From Paucimonas lemoignei (GTDB taxonomy: Bacteria > Pseudomonadota > Gammaproteobacteria > Burkholderiales > Burkholderiaceae_D), in the NCBI RefSeq assembly GCF_004342585.1, contig NZ_SLZQ01000007.1:124001-188000 (forward strand): DNA of 64,000 nt, in the 5' to 3' direction. The position numbers and the translations under genes are program-made. Positions 17,055 to 26,700 of this stretch are shown here, one piece after another (the stretch's first letter is position 1; every line of letters begins with the position of its first letter). Under the pieces are notes generated by a model. It was not told the DNA's origin. It ran no database searches and saw nothing but the letters and a program-made list of their open reading frames with translations.

Positions 17055-18263
17055 TCACCCCTTGATGCAGATAACCTGGCGCAGCGTGTGCACCACTTCC
17101 ACCAGGTCGGTCTGGTGCGCCATCACCTGGTCGATATCCTTGTAGGCTGCCGGAATCTCGTCGATGACGCCCGGGTCCTTGCGGCATTCGATGCCGCTGG
17201 TTTGCTCAGCCAGGTCAAAGCGGCTGAAGCGCCGCTTGGCTTCGGTGCGGCTCATGCGCCGTCCAGCGCCATGCGAGCACGAGCAAAACGACTCGGGATT
17301 GCCCTTGCCGCGCACGATATAACTGCGCGCGCCCATGCTGCCGGGGATGATGCCGAGTTCGCCTTCCTTCGCCGAGATCGCGCCCTTGCGGGTAATGAAC
17401 AAGCGCTCGTCGCCGTAGGTTTCGCGGGCCACGTAATTATGGTGGCAATTGATCGCTTCGCCGTCGAGCTTGAATGGCGGCAGATGCTTGCTGGCCGCCT
17501 CCACCACGCGCTTCATCATTTCCCGCCGGTTGATCATGGCATAGTCCTGCGCCCATTCGACCGCTTCGACATAGTCGTCGAACAGGTTCGAACCTTCGCT
17601 GAAGTAGGCGAGGTCCTTGTCGGGCAGATGGATCTGATGTCGCTGCATATCCTTCCTGGCCGCGGCAATGAAATAACGTCCGATGACATTGCCGATGCCG
17701 CGCGAGCCGGAGTGGAGCATGATCCACACGCGCTCTTCTTCATCCAGGCATACCTCGATGAAATGGTTGCCGCCGCCGAGCGTGCCGATCTGGCAGATCC
17801 AGGTCTGCGCGAATTTCTGCTGCATCTTCATGATGCCGGCGTGCCTGGCTACGATGCGGTCGAGCCGGTCGTTCAGCGGCCGGCCTACCTTGGCATGGGC
17901 CGAGCCGCGCACCTTGTCCCACTGGTGCTGCTCGAAGCCGACTGGAACATCCGCCTCGATCGCGCTGCGGATGCGCGCCAGGTTATCCGGCAGGTCGCTG
18001 GCGGTGAGCGTGGTGCGCACGGCATTCATGCCGCAGCCGATATCTACGCCGACGGCGGCAGGAATGATCGCCGAACGCGTCGGGATCACGCTGCCGACGG
18101 TGGCGCCAATGCCGGCATGGACATCGGGCATGGCCGCCACGTGCGGATGGACGATTGGCAGTTGGGCGATATTGAGCAACTGCTGCAAGGCTTCATGCTC
18201 GATATCGTCGGTAAAGATATGCACGGGGACTTTCCCCTTGTGCAGTGTTTGCTTGATGGGCAT
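17055..18263 (-). CDS. rtcB: RtcB, RNA-splicing ligase
   Basis: 402 residues. The manganese- and GTP-binding motifs are all seen: MPDVHAGIGATVGSV, VGVDIGCGMNAV (metal Cys), GTLGGGNHFIEV, MLHSGSRGIGN, INCHHNYV and the guanylylated His in CSHGAGRRMSR. RtcB joins 2',3'-cyclic-phosphate or 3'-phosphate ends to 5'-OH ends in tRNA and rRNA repair. The length is that of the shorter bacterial form. No rtcA or rtcR is beside it. Upstream lies a promoter, a structured segment and an intrinsic terminator, so expression may be attenuated. Downstream is the coupled 55-codon gene. Confidence 0.95.
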   Translation of the reverse strand: MPIKQTLHKGKVPVHIFTDDIEHEALQQLLNIAQLPIVHPHVAAMPDVHAGIGATVGSVIPTRSAIIPAAVGVDIGCGMNAVRTTLTASDLPDNLARIRSAIEADVPVGFEQHQWDKVRGSAHAKVGRPLNDRLDRIVARHAGIMKMQQKFAQTWICQIGTLGGGNHFIEVCLDEEERVWIMLHSGSRGIGNVIGRYFIAAARKDMQRHQIHLPDKDLAYFSEGSNLFDDYVEAVEWAQDYAMINRREMMKRVVEAASKHLPPFKLDGEAINCHHNYVARETYGDERLFITRKGAISAKEGELGIIPGSMGARSYIVRGKGNPESFCSCSHGAGRRMSRTEAKRRFSRFDLAEQTSGIECRKDPGVIDEIPAAYKDIDQVMAHQTDLVEVVHTLRQVICIKG

Positions 18264-18318
18264 AACGGTTCCTGTGTTAGCTATGCCGGCGTTTCAAGCG
18301 CAACTTGTGCGCATAAAC

Positions 18319-18350
18319 AAAAAACCCGGCGAGTGATCTATCTGGCCGGG
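18319..18350 (-). terminator. Intrinsic terminator in the rtcB leader
   Basis: On the reverse strand CCCGGC and GCCGGG (forward 18345-18350 and 18325-18330) form a 6-bp GC stem with a 14-nt loop, followed by six U (18324-18319). It ends about 55 nt before the rtcB ATG, so it must either finish a separate small RNA or act as an attenuator for rtcB. Confidence 0.75.
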
Positions 18351-18362
18351 GTTCATGGGTAA

Positions 18363-18469
18363 GAAAGACCGGCTCGGGTTGGCTGGATTGCCATGCCCCG
18401 AGCAGTCATGCGCGGGGCTAAATGAATTGCGAATTGTGTTTAGCCTTACCGGGCATGGTCGGTCCTTTC
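18363..18469 (-). ncRNA. Candidate structured RNA in the rtcB leader
   Basis: Hand-drawn pairing on the reverse strand. An outer helix GAAAGGACCG/CGGTCTTTC (18469-18460 with 18371-18363) has one bulge. A second helix pairs CCATGCCC with GGGCATGG (18458-18451 with 18398-18391). A hairpin GGCTAAA/TTTAGCC spans 18445-18416, and a hairpin CCCCG/CGGGG spans 18417-18396. The last shares bases with the second helix, so the two are mutually exclusive, as in switches. A promoter is upstream and a terminator downstream. It could be a tRNA- or Y-RNA-like substrate or sensor linked to RtcB, or a plain attenuator. The folding was done by eye. Confidence 0.4.
18418..18456 (-). CDS. Possible 12-residue leader peptide before rtcB
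   Basis: ATG at 18456, six nt after AAAGGA, opens a 12-codon frame (MPGKAKHNSQFI) ending in TAG. Its 3' half coincides with the GGCTAAA/TTTAGCC hairpin, so ribosome movement could change the fold. With so short a frame this may be chance. Confidence 0.3.
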   Translation of the reverse strand: MPGKAKHNSQFI

Positions 18470-18504
18470 AAAAAATCAGCTTAGTCAAAAATTCGTGAGG
18501 TGCG

Positions 18505-18534
18505 ATTCTGCCGCCATCACCTTGGCGATGTCAA
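18505..18534 (-). promoter_or_regulatory. Sigma-70-like promoter of the rtcB leader
   Basis: On the reverse strand TTGACA (18534-18529) and CAGAAT (18510-18505) are 18 bp apart. The predicted transcript would begin near 18498, run through the structured segment and reach the terminator after about 180 nt. No sigma-54 element of the kind used with RtcR was recognised. Confidence 0.5.
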
Positions 18535-18701
18535 ACGTTTTGCCTCCGCCTTGTTGTATTTTCTACAGACGTTGCTGAAGCCATTCTGCATTTCCTGCAG
18601 TCATTACCTGCGCTTTCGCCATGGCTTGCTTTTCCAGCATCAGAACTTAATGCAGCCAATATCGTCCCTTTATTAGGTATTTCATTTGAAAGGTGATTGA
18701 T

Positions 18702-19154
18702 ATGAATAATGACGACGTTATTGCTACTTTGAATGATCTCATCGAAACCTGTAAGGATGGCGAGCAAGGTTTCCTGACCTGCTCCGAAGACGTCAAAGAC
18801 CTGGAGCTCAAGGCATATTTCACCAGCCGTTCCGCGCGCTGTGCCGATTCGGCAGAAGAACTGCAGGAACTGGTCTTGGCCTATGGCGGCAAGCCTGAAA
18901 CTTCCTCCCATATCAGCGGCGCGTTGCATCGTCGCTGGGTCGATATCCGTTCAATGATCAGCGGAAAGAGCGAAGAAGCCGTGCTGGAAGAATGCGAGCG
19001 CGGCGAGGATATCGCCAAGCGCAACTATGAAGATGCGCTGGCCAAGGCATTGCCCGACGATGTGCGCCGGGTGGTGGAAGCTCAATACAACGGCGTCCGC
19101 CGGAATCACGATCAGGTGAAGAATTTCCGCGATCATGCACGCGCGCAGCGCTGA
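18702..19154 (+). CDS. PA2169/DUF2383-family four-helix-bundle protein
   Basis: 150 residues from ATG 18702; a GTG three codons earlier is possible. The sequence opens NNDDVIATLNDLIETCKDGEQGF and continues with helical, acid-rich segments containing SRSARCADSAEELQELV and GDDIAKR-like patterns (CERGEDIAKRNYEDAL). This matches the ferritin-like DUF2383 group typified by PA2169. They are stress-associated small proteins of unsettled function, often with conserved Glu and His residues that might bind metal. It is a single gene, with no partner visible. Confidence 0.8.
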   Translation: MNNDDVIATLNDLIETCKDGEQGFLTCSEDVKDLELKAYFTSRSARCADSAEELQELVLAYGGKPETSSHISGALHRRWVDIRSMISGKSEEAVLEECERGEDIAKRNYEDALAKALPDDVRRVVEAQYNGVRRNHDQVKNFRDHARAQR

Positions 19155-19213
19155 TAGCCGGGGCGGCATGCGGGGCCGGGTCATCGCGCCCGGCCTTTTG
19201 CCAGGCCGGCCGT

Positions 19214-20161
19214 TTATGCCAGCACTGCGGATTTGTTCAGCATGAAATAACGGCTTTTGCCTCGATTCTTGGCTTGATACATTGCCATATCCGCGTCCGC
19301 GAGCAGCGATTCGCAATCGCTGTCGATGTCGTGCGAATAGGTAGCGATGCCGATGCTCGCGGTGATCTTGACCGGCCTGTCCTGCACGATGAACGGCGAG
19401 GACAGATAACGCAGCACTTTCTCCGCCAGGCGTTCCACCGTGGCGATATCGGCGACATCCGCCAGCAGCAGCACGAATTCATCGCCGCCCAGGCGGCTCA
19501 CCGTATCGTCGCGGCGCACGGTATGCAAGAGGCGCTGCGCCACCATCTTCAGCAATTCGTCGCCGGCCTGATGTCCCATCTGGTCATTGACCGGCTTGAA
19601 GCCATCCAGGTCCAGATACAGCACTGCCAGATGCTGCCTGGAGCGCTGCGCATGCTGCATCATGGTATGCAGGCGATCCATCAACAGGCGGCGGTTCGGC
19701 AGGCCGGTCAATGAGTCATGCATGGCCAGTTCGCGCTGGATGCGGCTTTGTTCCTGCACCGCGTTATACAAGAGGCGCACTTCCAGCATGTTGCGCACAC
19801 GCGCATCCAGTTCGATGATATCGAAAGGTTTCATGAGGAAGTCACGGGCACCGGCTTGTAATGCGGCAATCTTGAACTCGCTGTCGCCGGTAATCGCCAA
19901 TACTGGCAAATAGCGGTCCTGCTCGATCCCCCGCAATTGCTCCATGATCTGCAAGCCGTTGAGATATGGCATGTGCATGTCAAGCAGAATCAGGTCGAAG
20001 TGGTTCTTGGCGTGCATGGCGTAGACGTCGCGCGAATCATTGGTCCAGCTCACGTTGCAAAAGCCGGATATCTTCAACGCCTCGACCAGCAAGTGCGCAT
20101 TATCGACCGAGTCGTCTACAACCAAAATTTTTGCTTGCTGTATATCGATGGAAGAGGTCAT
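19214..20161 (-). CDS. Response regulator with GGDEF diguanylate cyclase domain
   Basis: 315 residues. The receiver domain (residues 10-125) has KILVVDDS, phospho-acceptor LILLDMHMPYLNG and the Lys in FLMKPFD. A short helix links to the GGDEF domain (about 155-310) with DSLTGLPNRRLLMDRL, YLDLDGFKPVNDQMGH and an intact RLGGDEFV. An RxxD product-inhibition site (RRDD) lies five residues before GGDEF. It should make cyclic-di-GMP from two GTP when phosphorylated (WspR/PleD-like). No kinase is adjacent; the kinases at 23-35 kb are candidates. Confidence 0.93.
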   Translation of the reverse strand: MTSSIDIQQAKILVVDDSVDNAHLLVEALKISGFCNVSWTNDSRDVYAMHAKNHFDLILLDMHMPYLNGLQIMEQLRGIEQDRYLPVLAITGDSEFKIAALQAGARDFLMKPFDIIELDARVRNMLEVRLLYNAVQEQSRIQRELAMHDSLTGLPNRRLLMDRLHTMMQHAQRSRQHLAVLYLDLDGFKPVNDQMGHQAGDELLKMVAQRLLHTVRRDDTVSRLGGDEFVLLLADVADIATVERLAEKVLRYLSSPFIVQDRPVKITASIGIATYSHDIDSDCESLLADADMAMYQAKNRGKSRYFMLNKSAVLA

Positions 20162-20631
20162 TGCGAGAAGAAAATGAATATGAACACGAGAAAGAATGAC
20201 TTCGAAGAATCTTTCAGATCATTGTTTATTCTGACCAATCAAGTTTTTCTCAGTTCAATAATTTAGTGGAAATATCTAGGATTTTTTCTGCTAAGCATAT
20301 GCGTTGGACGAGCGAATGCCGCTTCGCTCACCGTGCTCTTCAGTGAATCAAAGCAATCATCAAACGGGTAGCCCAACGGGATGAGTGAACAGCAGAAATG
20401 ATTTCTCGAATGCCTGATCATTGCACATCATTCAGTGCCATCAGTTGATGTAAGTAAGCACGTGGCGAATGATTTGAAGCTTGATGGACGCAGTCTTATC
20501 AGTCCATCATCGAATCTGTACAGAAGTGAAACAAATAAGAATAGTCTGTCAATTGCACGAGTGATAAAAGTGCGGCTGCAACGCTCTTCGCTTCAATGAG
20601 ACTGGCGCATTGATGCCGGCGACAGGCTTCG
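20162..20631. other. Intergenic region without a gene
   Basis: 470 bp, AT-richer than its neighbours. No plausible reading frame was found. One short hairpin GAGCGAA/TTCGCTC (20310-20329) has no T-run. It probably holds the promoter of the diguanylate cyclase gene. Confidence 0.5.
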
Positions 20632-20925
20632 TCAGTCGGCGAGCGGATCAAGAAGCACGAGATTGCTGAGCGGCCTGGCGACGCAAGGAAGAATGCATCC
20701 AGCCTGTTTTTCTTCCGCGCTCAATCCTGGCCAGTCCACCTCGTACCGCACCTGGCCTTCGAGCAGCTTTCCCAAGCAGGTGCGGCATGTGCCGTTGCGG
20801 CACGAGCGTGGCCAGTAAATGCCAGCCTCATCAAGCGACTTGAGAAGGCTTTGCTCCGCTTGCGCTTCAAAAGATTGGCCGCCGGGCAGAACCACGACTT
20901 GATAGCGATGGGGTGGCGTAGTCAT
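20632..20925 (-). CDS. Plant-type [2Fe-2S] ferredoxin
   Basis: 97 residues, one beta-grasp domain. The cluster motif CRNGTCRTC (C-x4-C-x2-C) is followed by the fourth Cys in GCILPCVARP, the plant-type arrangement. The opening RYQVVVLPGGQSFEAQ and SLLKSLDEAGIYWPRSC fit too. Stand-alone ferredoxins of this kind feed electrons to oxygenases or reductases. No such partner is next to it. The neighbouring divergent gene is a BioF2/GNAT-like protein, and a functional link is not evident. Confidence 0.9.
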   Translation of the reverse strand: MTTPPHRYQVVVLPGGQSFEAQAEQSLLKSLDEAGIYWPRSCRNGTCRTCLGKLLEGQVRYEVDWPGLSAEEKQAGCILPCVARPLSNLVLLDPLAD

Positions 20926-21174
20926 GAATACTCAAAAAAACTTTTTATTCGTGTCAGTGAATATCCTACATTTTTCTTGCTTGTTTGTGGTGAAACAAAC
21001 CTCACGTGACATTCTGGTGCCTTGAATCAAAAAAGGGGAACAAGATTGATGATTTGGCCTCTGGATTATTGAACGATGTGCGCCCTCGCATGCAACCTGG
21101 CTTTCGAACTGTCTGCTCAAATTTTTCTGCGCTTTGCCATGCATGGCGAACTGGATTTATCACGGAGGTAAGGT

Positions 21175-22263
21175 TTGGAGACAACTGCAGCACAGCCGAC
21201 CGGTACGCTGAATTCCTCTGGCACCGACGTCAATTTCTACTTTAACGAGATTCCAGAATTCGCCGGACCTGAAATAGAGCGCCTATACAATACGCTGCAT
21301 TCTTCATTGCCATTTTTTCGCATATTCCGTACCACGAGCGACGTGAGCACCTATGTCGCACGACGAGAAGGGCGGCCTGCCGTGATTCTGCTGTTTCAAA
21401 TCCACGGCAGAACGGTCGATGTCTTGAACGAGATGATCGACCTGGAAAAAGAGGAAGTCGAGCGGTTCGCTTCTCATGTATTTGCCGAGCTGCCGCAGGT
21501 GCATATCATCAGCTTCAAGGCGATCCGCACGACGATGGACCGGTTCGCCTATCCGGTGCAGCAGCATAATGCCAAGGACACGTATGTCATTGCCTTGCCG
21601 GATACGCCGGAAGCCTATCTGGATAGGCTCGCCAAATCCCTGCGCAAGGATATCCTCAAAGACTTGCGAAAAATTGCGCGTGCTTATCCTTCCTTTTCCT
21701 CCCGCTTTTATGAAAAGGATGAAATCCCGGAACAGGTGCTCAGGGATTTGATTCGCATGAGCGAGGATCGCATTTCGAAACAGGTGAGTGATTTTTCGCA
21801 CGACGAACAACGCATCGTTGCGCTCGCCAGGCAGTGCGGCTTTGTGAACGTGCTTACCATCGATGGAAAAATATGCGCCGGTACCGTCAATTACTTTATC
21901 GGCGACAGCAACTTCGAAGAATTGATTGCGCGCGACCCGACATACCGTAACTTCGGCATCGGCATCCTGACGATGTATCTGACGATTTGCGAGGCTATCC
22001 GACGTGGCAAGAAAAAGTTTTATCTAGGCGGCGGACGCTTTGATTACAAGGAAAAATTGCTCGGCGTGTTAACTGACGCCGATCACGTCGAGATCTACCG
22101 CTCCCGCGCAACCATGTTCCTGCATCTCGGTAATGCAGCGAAGACCTTGCTTCAAGCGTATTTGCGCCTGGCTAAGCTATGGGTGCATACCCATAAGGAG
22201 CATGCGTTGTCGAAGCTGGTAACCGGCATATTTAATCTTTATAAGCATCAGAAAGTCCGCTAG
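21175..22263 (+). CDS. BioF2/GNAT-like acyltransferase, paralogue A (TTG start)
   Basis: 362 residues. The start is TTG at 21175, six nt after a strong GGAGG; the next in-frame ATG lies about 85 codons inside a conserved region, so TTG is convincing. The N-terminal half (YFNEIPEFAGPEIERLY, SSLPFF, STYVARREGRP, ILLFQIHGRTVDVLN) and the C-terminal half (FLGGGRFDYKEKLLGV-type motif) align along the whole length with the protein at 48988-50088. The glycine-rich FDYK motif is typical of Acetyltransf_6 proteins related to FemAB and to transferases of exopolysaccharide or peptidoglycan pathways. The substrate is unknown. Confidence 0.75.
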   Translation: METTAAQPTGTLNSSGTDVNFYFNEIPEFAGPEIERLYNTLHSSLPFFRIFRTTSDVSTYVARREGRPAVILLFQIHGRTVDVLNEMIDLEKEEVERFASHVFAELPQVHIISFKAIRTTMDRFAYPVQQHNAKDTYVIALPDTPEAYLDRLAKSLRKDILKDLRKIARAYPSFSSRFYEKDEIPEQVLRDLIRMSEDRISKQVSDFSHDEQRIVALARQCGFVNVLTIDGKICAGTVNYFIGDSNFEELIARDPTYRNFGIGILTMYLTICEAIRRGKKKFYLGGGRFDYKEKLLGVLTDADHVEIYRSRATMFLHLGNAAKTLLQAYLRLAKLWVHTHKEHALSKLVTGIFNLYKHQKVR

Positions 22264-22429
22264 CCGGTGTTTTGCGAGGAGTCCTGGTTACTAACGACTT
22301 CAAGGTTGTTATTCATCATCGGCGAAGGGGTGAACAATATGCCCGCCATGATGACAAAAGGATTCGCGCAGCATGCAGTGATTCCGTTTTTAAAGGAATC
22401 AATCTTTTCTCTTTTTAACAGGAGGTTCT

Positions 22430-22831
22430 ATGAAAAAAATATTAATCGCCATTGTCTCGGTCATGCTTTCCGCATTCGCCTTTGCCCAATCCGGATCTTC
22501 CTCTTCTGCGACCGCTACGGAAAGAACCAGGGAAGCCGGGCAGGATACGAAAGAGTCGGTAAAGAGCGGTGCGCATACGATGAAAGAGAAAACCGGTAAC
22601 GCTGCCGAAAAGGTCAAGGAAAAATCCAGGGAACTGGTGCGGAAAGACCCTCAAGCCGCGCAGAAATCGGATTCTTCCACCGCGACAGTCAAGCGAACCG
22701 GCCCGTCCGCCAAAGAGCGCGCGTCGGAAATGACGGAAAAAGCGAAGGACAAGAGCAAGTCTGCTGGGGATGCCGCGACTGACACGGTGCGCAGGAATAG
22801 CGAAGAAGCGCGCAGGAATGAATCGAAGTAA
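22430..22831 (+). CDS. Exported Lys/Glu/Ala-rich helical protein (LEA-like)
   Basis: 133 residues, with AGGAGG before the ATG. A clear signal peptide (KKILIAIVSVMLSAFAFA, cut before QSGSS) is followed by a hydrophilic, Cys-free stretch rich in Lys, Glu, Ala, Ser and Thr, with loosely repeated 11-residue-like units (TKESVKSGAHTMKEKTGNAA, AEKVKEKSREL, EMTEKAKDKSKSAGD). This composition is that of late-embryogenesis-abundant or CsbD-like desiccation and osmotic-stress proteins. Location is periplasmic or extracellular. Family assignment is by composition only. Confidence 0.65.
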   Translation: MKKILIAIVSVMLSAFAFAQSGSSSSATATERTREAGQDTKESVKSGAHTMKEKTGNAAEKVKEKSRELVRKDPQAAQKSDSSTATVKRTGPSAKERASEMTEKAKDKSKSAGDAATDTVRRNSEEARRNESK

Positions 22832-22940
22832 GCGGTAGGGCGTGGATGACAGGCGCCAAATAACTACGGGGGGCGGCGCCGGCGACCATGCGGGCGTCTT
22901 TCGCCTCTCCGTAGGTGACCTTGATGGTGTCGACGCGTAC

Positions 22941-23792
22941 TTATCTGGCGCGCCGGTAAATGCCCCGTCTCCCCAATTCCTTATAGTTCATGAGTAAGGG
23001 CGAATAACCGATGTCGACATCGGCCGCCACGTTCAGTATGCCAAAACGCGACAGGCTGTCGTTGAACAAATGGATAATGCGCCGTTGCAGCGGCATGCCG
23101 AAACTGGCGTAGCTTTTTCTGCATGAGATAAGCTGGAACTCGTTAAACGAGCTATCCGTACAAAGGCTGTATTGCGCCCAAATGATGCGGGATTGCAGTG
23201 ATTCCAGGAATACGGCACGGCCGTCGCGGATCTGGTAATACTCGGCAAAGGACCGGCGTCCGCCGCTTCGCCGATAGTTTTCCTCATAGGCGGCAAGCCG
23301 ATCCAGTGAAAAGGTTCCCTTCTTGATTTCCTGGAGCACGGCTTCATTCGAGCACGTAGCGAAGATCAGGCTCTTGTCGTAATGGCCTTCTTCCAACAGC
23401 AGGATGGCGAAGCTGAAGACTTCCTCCGCGCAAAGGCATTCGGCGATCCAGATCTTCGGCGCGACATAACTTCCCAGCAGCGGCCCGATCATGCCGCGCA
23501 GGGCATGAAACTCATCTGCGTCGTCGAACAGCATGGACTGCTGCGATACGAATGCCTGGCAAAGCTCGGATGCGGCAGCCTCGTCATGCAATACCAGGTT
23601 CTGCAGCGCAGAGACTGTTTCGAGGCCGCGCGCACGCATGAAATCGAAAGTCTTGCGACGCAAGAAGCGCCGCTCATAGGCGCGAAAGTCTTCGTCGTAG
23701 CGCCGATGCATGCCATCGAGGAGCAGGTCGAGTTCGACCTCCTCGATGTCATGGGGACTGTCATTGGCCGCGTTGTTTACCGGGACAACCAT
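22941..23792 (-). CDS. CheR-like protein with degenerate SAM-binding motifs
   Basis: 283 residues from the ATG at 23792, overlapping the kinase gene by 16 bp. The order of elements is that of CheR methyltransferases: an N-terminal helical domain ([19 protein letters not shown]), a [18 protein letters not shown] block, then the segment that normally reads GCSTGEEPYS but here reads [18 protein letters not shown]. The late FDLIxCRNVLIYF block reads [14 protein letters not shown]. Both cofactor motifs are altered, so enzymatic activity is doubtful and a scaffold or regulatory role is possible. Translational coupling with the poly-HAMP kinase suggests a joint signalling unit. Confidence 0.72.
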   Translation of the reverse strand: MVVPVNNAANDSPHDIEEVELDLLLDGMHRRYDEDFRAYERRFLRRKTFDFMRARGLETVSALQNLVLHDEAAASELCQAFVSQQSMLFDDADEFHALRGMIGPLLGSYVAPKIWIAECLCAEEVFSFAILLLEEGHYDKSLIFATCSNEAVLQEIKKGTFSLDRLAAYEENYRRSGGRRSFAEYYQIRDGRAVFLESLQSRIIWAQYSLCTDSSFNEFQLISCRKSYASFGMPLQRRIIHLFNDSLSRFGILNVAADVDIGYSPLLMNYKELGRRGIYRRAR

Positions 23793-26700
23793 ACGCGCAT
23801 CAGGGAGAGCAGCTGCGAAACGTCGACCGGCTTGGTGATGTAATCCGACGCGCCGGCAGCCAGGCACTTGTCGCGGTCGCCCTTCATCGCCTTGGCGGTC
23901 AGGGTGATGATGGGCAGCGACTTGAAGCGATCGATCTTGCGGATCGCCCGCATCGTATCGTATCCATCCATTTCCGGCATCATGATATCCATGAGCACGA
24001 TCTCGATCGATGGATCCTTTTCCAGCATCTCGATGCCATCCTTGCCGTTCTCGGCAAACGCAACCGACATGTCGTGCCGCTCCAGAACCGTGGTCAGGGC
24101 AAAGATGTTGCGCAAGTCGTCATCGACGATCAAGACCTTGCGGCCCGCGAGGCCTCCGTCAGCGATATCGACTGCTTCAAGCATGCGCCGCTGCGTCTCG
24201 GGCAGGCTCAACGGCGAGCGGTGCAGGAACAGGGCGGTTTCGTGGACGAGCCGTTCCGGAGAGCGGGCATCCTTGATCACGATCGTCTTCGCCACGGAAG
24301 AGAGCCTGACGATCTCGGGGCGGCTGAGTTCCTTGGCGGTATAAACGACCACCGGCAAATCGCACATCTTGGCATCCTTGCTGATGGTGTCCAGCAGCTC
24401 GAAGCCATCGATGTCAGGCAGCGTCAAGTCGAGCACCATGCAATCGAAGCGGCTCGACTTGAGCGCATCCAGCGCTTTCTTGCCGCTATCAACTGCCGTG
24501 ATGACGATATCGGTGTCGCCGACGAGATTGATCACATGGTTGCGCTGGGCTTCATCATCTTCGACGATCAGCAGGGTGCGTTTGCCGCGCACCAGGAATT
24601 GCTGAACGCGTGTGAATTCTTCGTCGAGCCGCTCCATCGATATCGGCTTGGTCAGATACGATATGGCGCCTTGTCGCAGGCCGCGTTCGCGCTCGTAAGT
24701 GCTCGACAGTATATGCACCGGGATGTGGCGCGTGCTCGGATCGCGTTTGAGGCGGTCGAGCACGGTAAAGCCGTCAATGCCCGGCAAATCGATATCGAGG
24801 AAAATCGCCGTCGGCATGTAGTCGCGCGCCAGCGTCAGCGCCGAGTCGCCGCTGGAAGTCACGATCGCCTTGAAATTCTTTTTCCGCGCCAGGTTCAGCA
24901 GGACGTTCGCAAACGCCGGATCGTCTTCGATGACGAGAATGGATGGATCTCCCGGAGCAATGACGTTGCGGTCATCGGCGCTCGTGTCGTCATCCAGCAA
25001 TACCGTAACCGCGGTGGTGGCATGGACTTTTTCAATGACCGTGGCGTTAATCTGGTCTGTCTCGGCACTGGGCGCGGCCGTCGACTGCAGGCGCGGCGCG
25101 CCAAGCGGCCCGCCAATATTGTAGGCATGCGAATGGTTGAGCGAATTGTATTTGACGAATCCAGACTTGTTATACGGCAGATAGAGCGTAAAGGTGCTGC
25201 CGACGCCAACCGAGCTGGTGACGCGGATTTCACCGCCCAGCAGGCGCGCCAGTTCGCGGCTGATGGAAAGGCCGAGGCCGGTGCCGCCATACTTGCGCGC
25301 GGTGCTGCCGTCAGCCTGCTGGAATGCCTCGAAAATCAGCTGCAGCTTGTCCGTCGGGATGCCGATGCCGGTGTCCGTCACGGAGAAGGCCAGCACGGCG
25401 TCGGCATCTCGCAGGTTGGGGGGGTCGGTGCTCCAGCCTGCCTGGGCCATATCGATGCTCAGGCGCACTTCGCCATGCGGCGTGAATTTGAACGCGTTGG
25501 ACAGCAGGTTTTTGAGGATCTGCTGCAATCGCGTGGAATCGGTGACCAGCGACGGCGGCAACGTCGTGCCGAGGCTGATGTTGAAGCGGATGTTCTTGGC
25601 TTCCGCCATGTGGCGGAAAGTCCGTTCGACATAGCCGGTCAGCACGGCAAAGCGGTATTCGCTGACTTCCAGCGTTACCGTGCCGGATTCGATCTTCGAC
25701 AGGTCGAGAATGTCGTTGATCAGCGTTAGCAGGTCGCTGCCGGAACCATAGATCGTCTTGGCATATTCGACTTGGGTCGGGGTGAGATTGCCGCTCGGGT
25801 TTTCCCCGAGTTGTTGCGCGAGCAGCAGCAGGCTGTTGAGCGGCGTACGCAGCTCATGCGACATGTTGGCCAGGAATTCGGACTTGTATTTCGACGACAA
25901 GGCCAGCTGCGAGGCTTTTTCTTCGAGGGCGAACTTGGCCTGTTCGACTTCGTGGTTCTTGCGTTCGACTTCGCTGTTCTGCTCGGACAGCAGGCGCGCC
26001 TTTTCCGCCAATTCCTGGTTGGTTTGCTGCAGTTCCTGCGCCAGGCGCTGCGACTGGGTCAGCAGACTTTCGGTGCGGCTGTTGGTTTCAATGGTATTGA
26101 GCACGACGCCGATCGATTCCATCAACTGATCGAGGAAGCCGATGTGGGTGGCCGTGAAGCGGTCCAGCGAAGCAATCTCGATCACCGCCTTGACTTCCTG
26201 TTCGAACAGGATCGGCAACACGACGATATTCGTCGGCGGCGCGGCGCCGAGGCCGGACGAGACGGCGATGTAATCGCGCGGCACATTGGTCAGCCAGACC
26301 CGCGATTTCTCCACCGCGCACTGGCCGACCAGGCCTTCGCCCGGGCCGAACGATGTCGGCACCTTCTTGCTGGTGCGGTAGCCATAGCTGGCGATCATGT
26401 TCAGGCGGCCGGTCTGGTTCTGCGAATCCATCATGTAAAACACGCCATGATGGGCCGACACCAGCGGCGCCAGTTCCGACAGGATCAGCTTGCTGACCGC
26501 TTCCAGGTCGCGCTGGCCTTGCAACAGGCGGGTGAATCGCGCCAGGTTGGTCTTGAGCCAATCCTGCTCGGCGTTCTTTTGCGTGGTTTCCTTGAGGTTG
26601 CGGATCATCTCGTTGATGTTGTCCTTGAGGTCCGACACTTCGCCGCTTGCTTCCACCTGAATGGAACGCGACAAGTCACCGCGCGTCACCGCCGTCGCCA

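Noticed and set aside
16941-18362. 473-codon plus-strand frame
   Set aside because: Antisense to rtcB, whose motifs are unmistakable.
18264-18701. tRNA gene or sigma-54/RtcR promoter near rtcB
   Set aside because: The nested helices do not give a cloverleaf with a T-loop, and no GG-N10-GC type element was recognised.
22267-22599. 110-codon plus-strand frame before the LEA-like gene
   Set aside because: It overlaps the signal-peptide gene that has an AGGAGG start, and its own start lacks a ribosome site.
24074-25729. 550-codon plus-strand frame
   Set aside because: Antisense to the kinase and receiver domains of the giant kinase; high GC codon bias opens the opposite frame.
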